A stretch of DNA of 20,869 bases from JBGOTP01 sp041476545. GTDB lineage: Bacteria; Acidobacteriota; Vicinamibacteria; Vicinamibacterales; CAVVIG01. The translations under genes and the position numbers were made by a program. The notes under the pieces are model-generated. The model did no database searches and was not told the DNA's origin. It worked only from the letters and a program-made list of their open reading frames with translations. The stretch is from positions 1 through 20,869 of the forward strand of contig JBGOTP010000043.1 in assembly GCA_041476545.1 (NCBI GenBank). The letters are read 5' to 3'. Positions 7,307-14,352 of this stretch are shown piece after piece (within the stretch, counting starts at the first letter, position 1; each line of letters begins with the position of its first letter).

Positions 7307-8068
7307 ATGTCATTGTCCATGCTCCTTTTTCTCTTCATCGTCGCCGTCCTGGGTGGCGCGTTGAATGCGGTGGCGGGCGGCGGTTCGTTTCTCGCGCTGC
7401 CGGCGCTGCTGTACGCCGGCGTGGCGCCGGTCGCCGCCAACGCGACGACCACGATGGCCATGTGGCCAGCATCGGTGGCCAGCACGATCGCCTACAGGCA
7501 CGACATCACGCTGCACCGCCGGTGGGTGCTGCCGCTCGGCGCGGTGAGTCTTGTCGGCGGCCTCATCGGCGGGCAGTTGCTGATGCGCACCTCCGACGTC
7601 AGCTTCATGCGTCTGCTGCCATGGTTGATGCTCCTCGCGACGATCACGTTTACCATCGGCGGCAGGCTGACGACGCGCCTGGGGCGCGGACCGGCGCATC
7701 ACATGTCCATGTGGACGCTCGTCCTGCAACTCGCGATCGCGACTTACGGCGGGTACTTCGGCGGCGGGATCGGCATCATGATGCTCGCGGTGATGTCGGT
7801 CGCGGGCATGACCAACATTCACGAGATGAATGGTCTGAAGATGATGCTGGCCGTGGCCATCAACGGCGTGGCGCTCGCCGAGTTCGTGTGGCACGGCGCG
7901 GTCGACTGGACACCGGGACTCATCATGGCCGCCGGCGGCATGTCAGGAGGGTATGCGGGCGCCGCGATCGCGCGTCGTCTGTCCCCGCGATCGGTCCGGG
8001 CCTTCGTCGTGCTTCTCGCCTGGAGTCTCAGCCTCTATTTCTTCATCCGCGGGTACGCGGATCTGTAA
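7307..8068 (+). CDS. TauE/SafE-family (sulfite exporter type) membrane permease
   Basis: Predicted 253-aa multi-pass permease with the family's two-fold layout. The N-terminal half carries GGALNAVAGGGSFLALPALLYAGVAPVAANATTT. The second half has the repeated motif YGGYFGGGIGIMMLAVMSVAG...NIHEMNGLKMML, ending with GGYAGAAIARRLSP. Family members move organosulfur compounds, sulfite or other anions; substrate cannot be assigned here. Start is ATG 7307 or ATG 7319. A TACAAT hexamer (7303-7308) overlaps the first ATG; if it is the -10, ATG 7319 is the real start. No Shine-Dalgarno is visible for either. The deacylase gene begins 34 bp after the stop. Confidence 0.9.
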   Translation: MSLSMLLFLFIVAVLGGALNAVAGGGSFLALPALLYAGVAPVAANATTTMAMWPASVASTIAYRHDITLHRRWVLPLGAVSLVGGLIGGQLLMRTSDVSFMRLLPWLMLLATITFTIGGRLTTRLGRGPAHHMSMWTLVLQLAIATYGGYFGGGIGIMMLAVMSVAGMTNIHEMNGLKMMLAVAINGVALAEFVWHGAVDWTPGLIMAAGGMSGGYAGAAIARRLSPRSVRAFVVLLAWSLSLYFFIRGYADL

Positions 8069-8102
8069 CCGCGATGCGTCCTCGCGTTGCCCGGCGACGG
8101 CG

Positions 8103-8621
8103 ATGACACCCCAGGAGCAGGCGGTCCACGACCGGCTGGCGGAATTGGGCATTCCTTTTGAGCGGCATGAGCATCCGCCCGTCGCGACGGCCGCAGAAGG
8201 GGAGCGGCACTGGGCCGCGATTCAGGCGACGCACTCCAAGAACCTCTTTCTGCGGAATCAGAAAGGCGACCGGTACTATCTGTTGATTGTGATCCACTCG
8301 AAGCGCGTCGACCTTCGCGCCATTGCCGCGCAGATCGGCGACGGCAAGCTCAGCTTCGCGTCTCCCGAGCGGCTGATGTCGCATCTCGGCGTGACGCCGG
8401 GATCGGTGTCACCGTTCGGGCTCATCCACGATCACGAGAAGAGGGTCCGTGTGTTCCTCGATCGCGATCTGGCATCGGCCGAGCGCGTCTCGTTCCATCC
8501 GAACATCAACACCGTCACGCTGACGATGACCCGCGCCGACTTCCAGCGGTTTCTCGACGCGTGTGGTCACCCGGTTCGCTCCGTTGATGTGGCGAACGCG
8601 GTAACTTCGCCGTCGCTGTAG
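8103..8621 (+). CDS. YbaK/ProX-type prolyl-tRNA editing (aminoacyl-tRNA deacylase) domain protein
   Basis: A free-standing 172-aa trans-editing domain. The segments HEHPPVATAAEG, ATHSKNLFLRNQKGDRYYLLIV, LSFASPERLMSHLGVTPGSVSPFGLIHD and VSFHPNINTVTLTMTRADFQRFL follow the PrdX/ProX pattern, including the H.KNLFL...KG.....L motif and the G.VSPFGL loop. The family hydrolyses mischarged Ala-tRNA(Pro) or related species in the cytosol. The start is ATG 8103. Its last 18 codons overlap the 3' end of the convergent CoA-transferase gene (8567-8621), so both C-terminal tails are probably slightly extended beyond the conserved domains. It lies 34 bp after the TauE gene on the same strand. Confidence 0.92.
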   Translation: MTPQEQAVHDRLAELGIPFERHEHPPVATAAEGERHWAAIQATHSKNLFLRNQKGDRYYLLIVIHSKRVDLRAIAAQIGDGKLSFASPERLMSHLGVTPGSVSPFGLIHDHEKRVRVFLDRDLASAERVSFHPNINTVTLTMTRADFQRFLDACGHPVRSVDVANAVTSPSL

Positions 8622-9754
8622 CCCAGTTCCGCGAGAATTTCGCGCGTGTGCTCGCCGAGCCGCGGAGGCCTCCGCGTCGGGCGGGCGCCGTCGGCGGACA
8701 GTTTGATCGGGTTGCCGAGTACACGCAGCCCTTGCATCTCGGGATCGCCCAGGTCGAGCAGCATCTGGCGCGCCTCCACCTGTGGATCCTCCAGGGCTTC
8801 CGCCACGGTTCGCACGCGGCCGCAGGGCACCGATGCGCGATGCAGCCGATCGACCAGTTCGTCGACGGTGTACCCGGAAAAGGCGCGCTCGAGTTCCACC
8901 TTGAGCGCCGGGCGGTTCGCGACGCGTTCGGTGTTGGTGCGGAATCGAGGATCGTCCACCAGATGCGCGACGCCGACCGCGCCGCACAACTGTTTCCACA
9001 GCCGCGGATTGGCGGCCGCGATCATGATCATGCCGTCCCTGGCCCGGAGCGCTTCGTACGGCGCAATCGATGAATGGTCGTTGCCCAGGCGATGGGGCGT
9101 TTGGCCCGTGGCCTGCAGAATGCCGACCGGCATCGACAGCGTCGACAGGATGGCGTCGAAAAGCGCGATGTCCACATGCTCGCCGACGCCGGTGCGGTCG
9201 CGATGGCGCAGCGCGAGCAGGATGCCGCCGAAGGCGTACAGGCCGGCCATGTAGTCGGTGATCGCCACGCCGGTTCTGACGGGCGGACCGTCCGGCGTGC
9301 CGGTGATGTCCATGAAGCCGGCTTCGGCCTGCACGATGGGGTCGTAGCCCGTGAGATGGCGGCGAGGCCCCGTGCTGCCGTAGCCGCTGATCGTGCAGTG
9401 CACGAGCCGGGGATTGAGCGCATGCACCGCGTTCCATCCAAACCCCAGCTTGTCGAGACTGCCAGGCTTGAAGTTCTCGATGAAGACATCGGCCTGGGCC
9501 AGGAGCCGGCGGAGGACCTCGGCCCCCTTCGCGGCCTTGAGGTCGAGCGCCAGGCTCCGCTTGCTGCGATTCACACCGAGAAAGTAGGAACTCCACGGAC
9601 CGACAAATGGGCCCCAGGCGCGGGCATCGTCCCCCGACAAGGGTTCCTCGATCTTGACCACGTCGGCGCCCATGTCGCCAAGCAGCATTGCGCAGAATGG
9701 CCCGGCGAGCACGCGGGTCAGGTCGACAACTCTCAGTCCATCGAGTGGCGGCAT
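8567..9754 (-). CDS. CaiB/BaiF family (class III) CoA-transferase
   Basis: Full-length 395-aa enzyme starting at ATG 9754 (MPPLDGLRVVDLTRVLAGPF, the classic family opening). Conserved segments are GADVVKIE, NRSKRSLALDLK, ADVFIENFKPGSLDKLG, LVHCTISGYGSTGP, YDPIVQAEAGFM, GVAITDYMAGLYA, VDIALFDA, VPCGRV and LGEHTREIL. D167 in AITDYMAG aligns with the catalytic aspartate (Asp169) of formyl-CoA transferase, so the enzyme should be active. Family members exchange CoA between carboxylic acids; the substrate cannot be assigned. The open frame extends about 70 codons further upstream, but conservation begins at ATG 9754. A CATAAT hexamer 7 nt before this ATG supports a leaderless start. It converges on the ProX gene with a 55-bp overlap. 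Confidence 0.95.
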   Translation of the reverse strand: MPPLDGLRVVDLTRVLAGPFCAMLLGDMGADVVKIEEPLSGDDARAWGPFVGPWSSYFLGVNRSKRSLALDLKAAKGAEVLRRLLAQADVFIENFKPGSLDKLGFGWNAVHALNPRLVHCTISGYGSTGPRRHLTGYDPIVQAEAGFMDITGTPDGPPVRTGVAITDYMAGLYAFGGILLALRHRDRTGVGEHVDIALFDAILSTLSMPVGILQATGQTPHRLGNDHSSIAPYEALRARDGMIMIAAANPRLWKQLCGAVGVAHLVDDPRFRTNTERVANRPALKVELERAFSGYTVDELVDRLHRASVPCGRVRTVAEALEDPQVEARQMLLDLGDPEMQGLRVLGNPIKLSADGARPTRRPPRLGEHTREILAELGYSDGEVTAFATSTERTG

Positions 9755-9761
9755 CCCGCGT

Positions 9762-9767
9762 ATTATG
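9762..9767 (-). promoter_or_regulatory. -10 element CATAAT for the CoA-transferase gene, leaderless arrangement
   Basis: Minus-strand CATAAT lies 7 nt before ATG 9754, so transcription is expected to start at or beside the start codon. No Shine-Dalgarno precedes the ATG. Confidence 0.45.
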
Positions 9768-9917
9768 GCGCTGGATGGCTGACCAAGGGTCCGGGAGCTG
9801 GCGCGGGAGTACCAAAACCGTAAGAAGGGAGCGGACCGACGAACCGTAGGCCCTTTGCCGCCTTCCGCCGATAAACAAAAGAGGACAAATAGGCGTAATA
9901 GTGCGGCAGGGAAGTGG

Positions 9918-9923
9918 TAGACT
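9918..9923 (+). promoter_or_regulatory. Candidate -10 (TAGACT) upstream of A1
   Basis: TAGACT lies 74 nt before the A1 start. An AT-rich stretch (9871-9890) precedes it, but no good -35 is present at 17 nt. The spacer 9755-9997 between the divergent CoA-transferase and A1 genes contains no other gene that I can support. Confidence 0.35.
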
Positions 9924-9934
9924 GCCCGAAGCTG

Positions 9935-9951
9935 CGACAGGTCCCCTGTCG
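9935..9951 (+). promoter_or_regulatory. Perfect short hairpin in the A1 leader
   Basis: CGACAGG and CCTGTCG form a 7-bp stem around a 3-nt loop, about 45 nt before the A1 start and just downstream of the candidate -10. It could act in the RNA or as an operator. Its function is unknown. Confidence 0.4.
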
Positions 9952-9997
9952 AAGGCTTCAGGAGCACTTATCCTAACGCGCCAGAAGGAGCTAGTGA

Positions 9998-11377
9998 ATG
10001 TCGAATCTCAAGAACTGCACCTGGCGGGGCCTCGCATTTGGCGCGCTGGCGCTCGGCGGGTTGCTCGCGTCTCCGTTGTCGGCGATCGCCGCGGAGCCCA
10101 CGGCGACACCAACGTTCACCAAAGACGTCGCGCCCATTTTTCAGGCGAAATGCGAGGCGTGCCACCGGCCCGACTCGATCGCCCCGATGTCGCTACAGAC
10201 GTACGAGGAGACGCGGCCCTTCGCCAAATCGATTAAGGCTCGCGTGGCGGCGCGTCAGATGCCGCCCTGGAATATCGACAAGACCGTCGGCATCCAGAAG
10301 TTCAAGAACGACCGCTCGCTGACCGATCAGGAAATCGAGACGGTGGTCAAGTGGATCGATGCCGGCTCGCCGATGGGCAATCTGAAAGACATGCCGGCGG
10401 CCGTGAAGTGGCCCGACGATCAGGGTTGGAACTTCGCCGCCATGTTCGGTCAGACGGAACCGGACATGATCATCAAGTCGACGCCCTACCTGCAGAAGGC
10501 GGGGGCGCAGGACGCGTGGTGGAGGCCCGTGGTTGAGAGCGGCGTCACCGAGCCGCGGTGGGTGCGAGCCATCGAGATTCGGCCGTCCACGGTGAAGGGC
10601 CGGAAGGTCGTGCACCACGCCATTGCCAGTCTCCGACAGGACGAGTCGCTGGCTCCGGCCGCCGTTCGCGACCCAGACGCGGCCGGCGCGGCAGCGGGGG
10701 CGCAGCCCGGGGCTGGCGGGACGTTCATGGAATGGGCGGTCGGCAAGCAGGGCGAGATCATGCGGCCGAACTCGGGCAAGCTGTTGCTCCCTGGGGCCAA
10801 GTTTACCTGGGACATTCACTACTCGAACGGCGGCGAAGACGTGAACAGCGTCGTCGAAATGGGCTTGTACTTCTACCCGAAGGGGCAAGACCCGAAATAT
10901 CGCCAGCAGTTGGCCCTCTGGGGCGCCGGCGAAATCGACATCGCCCCGGGCGAAGTGAAACTGACCGAGGGCTTCCGCACGATGCAGCAGGCGGGACGGC
11001 TCGAGAGCTTCCAGCCGCATATGCACCTTCGTGGGAAGGCCATGATGATTGAGGCCATCAATCCGACCAACGGGCAAAAGACGGTGCTGAGCTACGTGAA
11101 CGACTTCAATTTCCAATGGATGAACTCGTACGTGTACGCAGACGACGCGGCGCCGTTGCTGCCGAAGGGAACCATCATCAAGGTGACCGCGTGGCACGAC
11201 AACACGGCGGCCAAGAAGTCGAACCCCGATCCGACGCAGTGGATTGGCTACGGTGATCGCACCGTGGACGAAATGGCGCATGCGTGGTTGAACATCACCT
11301 ACATGAGCGACGCGGATTTCCAGGCCGAAGTCGACGCCCGGAAGGCCGCGCAGGCGAACACGCAACAGCAGCAGTAA
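9998..11377 (+). CDS. A1: secreted cytochrome c - copper type II (PHM-like) monooxygenase fusion
   Basis: A 459-aa exported protein. A Sec signal peptide ends near AIAA (about residue 32). A mono-heme cytochrome c domain follows, with CEACH at 52-56 and a likely distal Met in RQMPPW (M88). The C-terminal half matches the copper type II ascorbate-dependent monooxygenase layout: HH 206-207 and H274 (WDIHYSNGG) for one copper, and HMH 341/343 plus M426 (TVDEM) for the other. These correspond to H107, H108, H172, H242, H244 and M314 of mammalian PHM. The protein is therefore predicted to be a periplasmic copper oxygenase with a built-in electron donor; the substrate is unknown. The start is ATG 9998 with AAGGAG 7 nt upstream. 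An Ala/Gly-rich loop (about 225-243) separates the two copper sub-domains. The tail is poly-Gln (NTQQQQ). The domain assignment is by motif, not by search. Confidence 0.87.
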   Translation: MSNLKNCTWRGLAFGALALGGLLASPLSAIAAEPTATPTFTKDVAPIFQAKCEACHRPDSIAPMSLQTYEETRPFAKSIKARVAARQMPPWNIDKTVGIQKFKNDRSLTDQEIETVVKWIDAGSPMGNLKDMPAAVKWPDDQGWNFAAMFGQTEPDMIIKSTPYLQKAGAQDAWWRPVVESGVTEPRWVRAIEIRPSTVKGRKVVHHAIASLRQDESLAPAAVRDPDAAGAAAGAQPGAGGTFMEWAVGKQGEIMRPNSGKLLLPGAKFTWDIHYSNGGEDVNSVVEMGLYFYPKGQDPKYRQQLALWGAGEIDIAPGEVKLTEGFRTMQQAGRLESFQPHMHLRGKAMMIEAINPTNGQKTVLSYVNDFNFQWMNSYVYADDAAPLLPKGTIIKVTAWHDNTAAKKSNPDPTQWIGYGDRTVDEMAHAWLNITYMSDADFQAEVDARKAAQANTQQQQ

Positions 11378-11400
11378 GCGAGACAGTTCGATGGTGATGG

Positions 11401-11428
11401 GAGGCGCCGCTCAGGGGAGCGGCGCCTC
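11401..11428 (+). terminator. Strong hairpin after A1
   Basis: A perfect 12-bp stem (GAGGCGCCGCTC with its complement) and a 4-nt loop begin 23 nt after the A1 stop. GGTGA/TCACC can extend the stem beyond a small bulge. No T-run follows, so it may be an mRNA-stabilising or attenuating element between A1 and B1 rather than a full terminator. Confidence 0.6.
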
Positions 11429-11504
11429 GTCACCGAGTCGCGGCCCTCGGCGACCCATCCCCACGATTTTCCTCACACCGCAGCATTTTCAAGGAGTTTC
11501 TTCG

Positions 11505-12671
11505 ATGCAATCGTATCGGTTCGCCGCCATCGGACTTGGCGCGGCCATTGCGCTGAGCAGTTGGGTGTTTCTCGAAGCAGGGCAGCTGCCCCCTGGGGGA
11601 AACGCGGGGGCGCCGCCCGTGCCCCCGCAGGCAACTCGATTGCCTCTGCAGCCGGGCGGCGATCGCGGGACCACGGTCACTCCGTCGAACGAGGGCTGGT
11701 TCCGAAACGATGACGGTACAGTTACCTTTCTTGTCGGGTACATGAATCGCAATACTAATCAGACGCTTGAGATTCCTGTCGGTCCGAACAACCACATCGA
11801 CCCGGGCGGGCCGGACTACGGCCAGCCGACGTTCTTTGAGATCGGGCGACAAGTCGGCGTGTTCACGGTCACCGTGCCCAAGGATTTCGGTAACAAGAGG
11901 CTGACGTGGACGCTCGTTGCCAATGGACTGCCGCAGGCCATCACGTTGTGGATCAATCAGCCGTACGTCATAGCCCCCTTTGTGCGCGCGGACAATGGAA
12001 ACACGCCGCCGGTCGTGAAGTTCGCCGCAGCCGGTCCTGAGTTGACCGGGCCGCCGCGTGGGATTGCGCAGACGCTGACGACGACCGGGTCCGAGCCAGT
12101 CACGTTGGCGTTCTGGGTTTCCGATAAGGGCAATACGGTCGACCAGCAGAATCAATTTGGTCCGCCGATTTCCACGCCGCCGGTTGATCTTTCGGCTCCG
12201 CCGGCAGATGGTGCGGCTCCAGGCGGTGGGGCAGGCCGCGGGGCTGGACGTGGGGCCGGCCGTGGCCGTGGCGGTCCTCCCCCGGATCCACAGGCCGTTG
12301 ATGGAGCAGCCGGTGCCCCGCCCGATGTTGCGGCCCGGGGAGCTGCCGGCCGCGGCGGCGCGGGCGGCCGTGGCGGTGGAGGTGCCTTTGGTCGTGGAGG
12401 CGGCGCTCCGGTCAGAGTCCGCTGGACGAAACATCGCGGCCCCGGCACGGTCACCTTCGCCAATCCGGCGCCTCCCGTTGTTGCCGAGGCCATGGCGTTC
12501 ACAAAGCTGGGTGATGTCGTAGGGAAGGTGTCGACAACGGCGACGTTCAGCGCGCCTGGAGAGTATGTGCTGCGCGGCCAAATCAACGACACGAGCCAGC
12601 AAGCCGATGGGTGCTGCTGGACCAACGTGCACGTGAAGGTCACCGTCAAGCCCGCGGCAGCAGCGAAGTAA
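11505..12671 (+). CDS. B1: secreted two-block protein with Gly/Arg-rich linker, unknown family
   Basis: A 388-aa protein beginning with a signal peptide (MQSYRFAAIGLGAAIALSSW). Residues 62-190 form a conserved block: EGWFRNDDGTVTFLVGYMNRN, VGPNNHIDPGGPDYGQPT, TVTVPKDFG, LTWTLVANG, GNTPPV, GPPRGIA. A low-complexity linker rich in Gly, Arg, Ala and Pro covers about 225-302. A short Ig-like block then ends the protein (VRWTKHRGPGTVTFANP...FSAPGEYVLRGQINDTS...CCWTNVHVKVTV), with vicinal cysteines C370-C371. The start is ATG 11505 with AAGGAG 8 nt upstream; the open frame begins earlier but without a ribosome-binding site. Only 43 bp separate B1 from A2. B2 is its paralogue. No named family is recognised; a partner role for the A proteins is inferred from repeated adjacency. 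Confidence 0.85.
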   Translation: MQSYRFAAIGLGAAIALSSWVFLEAGQLPPGGNAGAPPVPPQATRLPLQPGGDRGTTVTPSNEGWFRNDDGTVTFLVGYMNRNTNQTLEIPVGPNNHIDPGGPDYGQPTFFEIGRQVGVFTVTVPKDFGNKRLTWTLVANGLPQAITLWINQPYVIAPFVRADNGNTPPVVKFAAAGPELTGPPRGIAQTLTTTGSEPVTLAFWVSDKGNTVDQQNQFGPPISTPPVDLSAPPADGAAPGGGAGRGAGRGAGRGRGGPPPDPQAVDGAAGAPPDVAARGAAGRGGAGGRGGGGAFGRGGGAPVRVRWTKHRGPGTVTFANPAPPVVAEAMAFTKLGDVVGKVSTTATFSAPGEYVLRGQINDTSQQADGCCWTNVHVKVTVKPAAAAK

Positions 12672-12714
12672 GGCTTTTGCGCAACTTGTTGTGATGCAGA
12701 AAAGGAGCTGGTGA

Positions 12715-14100
12715 ATGTCGAATCCCAAGAGCTGGACCTGGCGAGCCATCGCAATCGGGTCGGTCGCGTTCGGCGGGTTGCTTGCCGCACCGCTGTCGGC
12801 GATTGCCGCGGAACCTACCACGACACCGACGTTCGCCAAGGACGTCGCGCCCATTTTTCAGGCAAAGTGCGAGGCGTGCCACCGGCCCGACTCGATCGCC
12901 CCAATGTCGCTTCAGACGTTCGAGGAAGCGCGGCCGTTCAAGACCGCGATTAAAGCGCGCGTGGCTGCCCGCCAGATGCCGCCCTGGAATATCGATAAGA
13001 CGGTTGGCATCCAGAAGTTCAAGAACGACCGTTCGCTGACCGATCAGGAACTGGACACGATCGTCCGCTGGGTCGATGCCGGGGCGCCGATGGGCAATCC
13101 GAAAGACATGCCGGCAGCGGTGAAGTGGCCCGACGATCAGGGCTGGAACTTCGCCGAGTTGTTTGGCCAGAAGGAGCCGGATCTCATCATCAAGTCGACG
13201 CCGTACCTGCAAAAGGCTGGCGCCCAGGACGCGTGGTGGAGGCCGACGGTCGCGAGCGGCGTGACGGAAGCGCGGTGGGTGCGCGCGATCGAGATTCGGC
13301 CGGCCACGGTGAAGGGCCGTAAGGTTGTGCATCACGCCATCGCGCGGCTTCAGCAGAACGAGGGGTTGGCGCCATCGGCCGTCCGCGACCCCGACGCGGG
13401 TGATCCGGATGCAGTGGCCGCGACCGTCGCCGCCGGCGGCGGGACGTTCATGGAGTGGGCGGTCGGCAAGCAGGGCGAGATCATGCGCCCGAACTCTGGC
13501 AAGCTGATCCTGCCGGGGTCGAGATTCACCTGGGACATTCACTACTCGAACGGCGGCGAAGACGTGAACAGCGTCGTCGAAATGGGCATCTATTTCTACC
13601 CGAAGGGGCAGGACCCGAAGTATCGCCAGCAGCTGGCTCTCTGGGGCGCCGGTGGAATCGACATCGCCCCGGGCGAAGTGAAACTGACCGAGGGCTTCCA
13701 CACCATGGCGCAGGCGGGACGGCTCGAGAGCTTCCAGCCGCATATGCACCTTCGCGGGAAGGCCATGATGATTGAGGCCATCAATCCGACCAACGGGCAG
13801 AAGACGGTGCTGAGCTACGTGAACGACTTCAATTTCCAGTGGATGAACTCGTACGTGTACGCCGACGACGCGGCGCCACTGCTGCCGAAGGGAACCATCA
13901 TCAAGGTTACGGCGTGGCACGACAACACGGCCGCCAAGAAGTCGAATCCCGACCCAACGCAATGGGTTGGCCCCGGTGATCGCACCGTGGATGAAATGGC
14001 CCATGCGTGGTTGAACGTCACCTACATGAGCGACGCGGACTTCCAGGCCGAAGTCGACGCCCGGAGGGCCGCGCAGTCGAGTACGCAACAGCAGCAATAA
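12715..14100 (+). CDS. A2: secreted cytochrome c - copper type II (PHM-like) monooxygenase fusion
   Basis: A 461-aa paralogue of A1 with the same architecture: signal peptide ending near AIAA, CEACH at 52-56, M88 in RQMPPW, HH 206-207, H276, HMH 343/345 and M428 (TVDEM). All heme and copper ligands are intact, so it should be functional. Compared with A1, residues beyond about 245 are nearly identical, including silent sites, while the first 240 residues differ at several dozen positions. This fits gene conversion of the 3' part. TQWVGPGDRT replaces the TQW(I/V)GYGDRT seen in A1 and A3 near the copper Met. The start is ATG 12715 with AAAGGAG 7 nt upstream, 43 bp after B1, so it is probably co-transcribed with B1. 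The tail is STQQQQ. Confidence 0.87.
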   Translation: MSNPKSWTWRAIAIGSVAFGGLLAAPLSAIAAEPTTTPTFAKDVAPIFQAKCEACHRPDSIAPMSLQTFEEARPFKTAIKARVAARQMPPWNIDKTVGIQKFKNDRSLTDQELDTIVRWVDAGAPMGNPKDMPAAVKWPDDQGWNFAELFGQKEPDLIIKSTPYLQKAGAQDAWWRPTVASGVTEARWVRAIEIRPATVKGRKVVHHAIARLQQNEGLAPSAVRDPDAGDPDAVAATVAAGGGTFMEWAVGKQGEIMRPNSGKLILPGSRFTWDIHYSNGGEDVNSVVEMGIYFYPKGQDPKYRQQLALWGAGGIDIAPGEVKLTEGFHTMAQAGRLESFQPHMHLRGKAMMIEAINPTNGQKTVLSYVNDFNFQWMNSYVYADDAAPLLPKGTIIKVTAWHDNTAAKKSNPDPTQWVGPGDRTVDEMAHAWLNVTYMSDADFQAEVDARRAAQSSTQQQQ

Positions 14101-14123
14101 GCGGGACAGTTCGATGGTGATAT

Positions 14124-14151
14124 GAGGCGCCGCTACGGGGAGCGGCGCCTC
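14124..14151 (+). terminator. Strong hairpin after A2, homologous to the one after A1
   Basis: An 11-bp perfect stem (GAGGCGCCGCT with its complement) has a 6-nt loop. The whole 68-nt segment 14101-14168 matches 11378-11445 at 62 positions by eye. No T-run follows it. Confidence 0.6.
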
Positions 14152-14168
14152 GTCACCGAGCCGCGGCC

Positions 14169-14228
14169 TCGATCTTCAGCCCCTGGATTCTTCTGCAACC
14201 CTGGCGTCCTCAGGGAGTTGCGTCGATT
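14169..14228 (+). pseudogene. Relic of a B-gene leader after A2, start codon lost
   Basis: Downstream of the conserved hairpin, the last 48 nt align without gaps to the B1 leader (about 30 of 48 positions by eye). The ribosome-binding site is kept as AGGGAG (14212-14217) at the same 8-nt spacing, but the start codon reads ATT (14226) where B1 has ATG. The codons that follow do not resemble a B signal peptide, so the B coding region is gone rather than merely silenced. The rest of the spacer up to 14352 holds the A3 promoter. Confidence 0.5.
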
Positions 14229-14234
14229 GTCTCT

Positions 14235-14263
14235 TTGGCTGCGACGGCCAGGGGTGTTACACT
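14235..14263 (+). promoter_or_regulatory. Sigma-70-type promoter for A3 (TTGGCT - 17 nt - TACACT)
   Basis: The -35 is TTGGCT at 14235-14240 and the -10 is TACACT at 14258-14263, with the ideal 17-nt spacer. The expected transcription start is near 14270, giving an 83-nt leader before ATG 14353. It is the best promoter match seen in the A/B cluster and lies just downstream of the B relic. Confidence 0.6.
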
Positions 14264-14352
14264 AAACAGGACTGTATTCATCAGATATACGCTCGCGGGT
14301 GGGCCGCCCATCCTCGAGCGACGTGGCGTGCGCGCACAAAGGAGTTGGGGGA

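Noticed and set aside
6748..8106. 452-codon plus-strand frame across the four-helix and TauE/SafE genes
   Set aside because: The translation is Arg/Ala-rich and runs through two recognisable genes in other frames.
9998..10093. A1 signal peptide considered as a Tat signal
   Set aside because: Only a single Arg (TWRG) precedes the hydrophobic core; the twin-Arg motif is absent in A1, A2 and A3. Sec export also fits heme attachment to CEACH in the periplasm.
10193..11365. Minus-strand open frames opposite A1, and the similar one opposite A2 (12646-14097)
   Set aside because: Their mutual similarity follows from the paralogy of A1 and A2 on the sense strand. There is no independent start signal or recognisable domain.
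11401..11428. Hairpin after A1 as a conventional Rho-independent terminator
   Set aside because: No T-run follows the stem and B1 begins downstream without a clear promoter, so a complete stop of transcription is unlikely.
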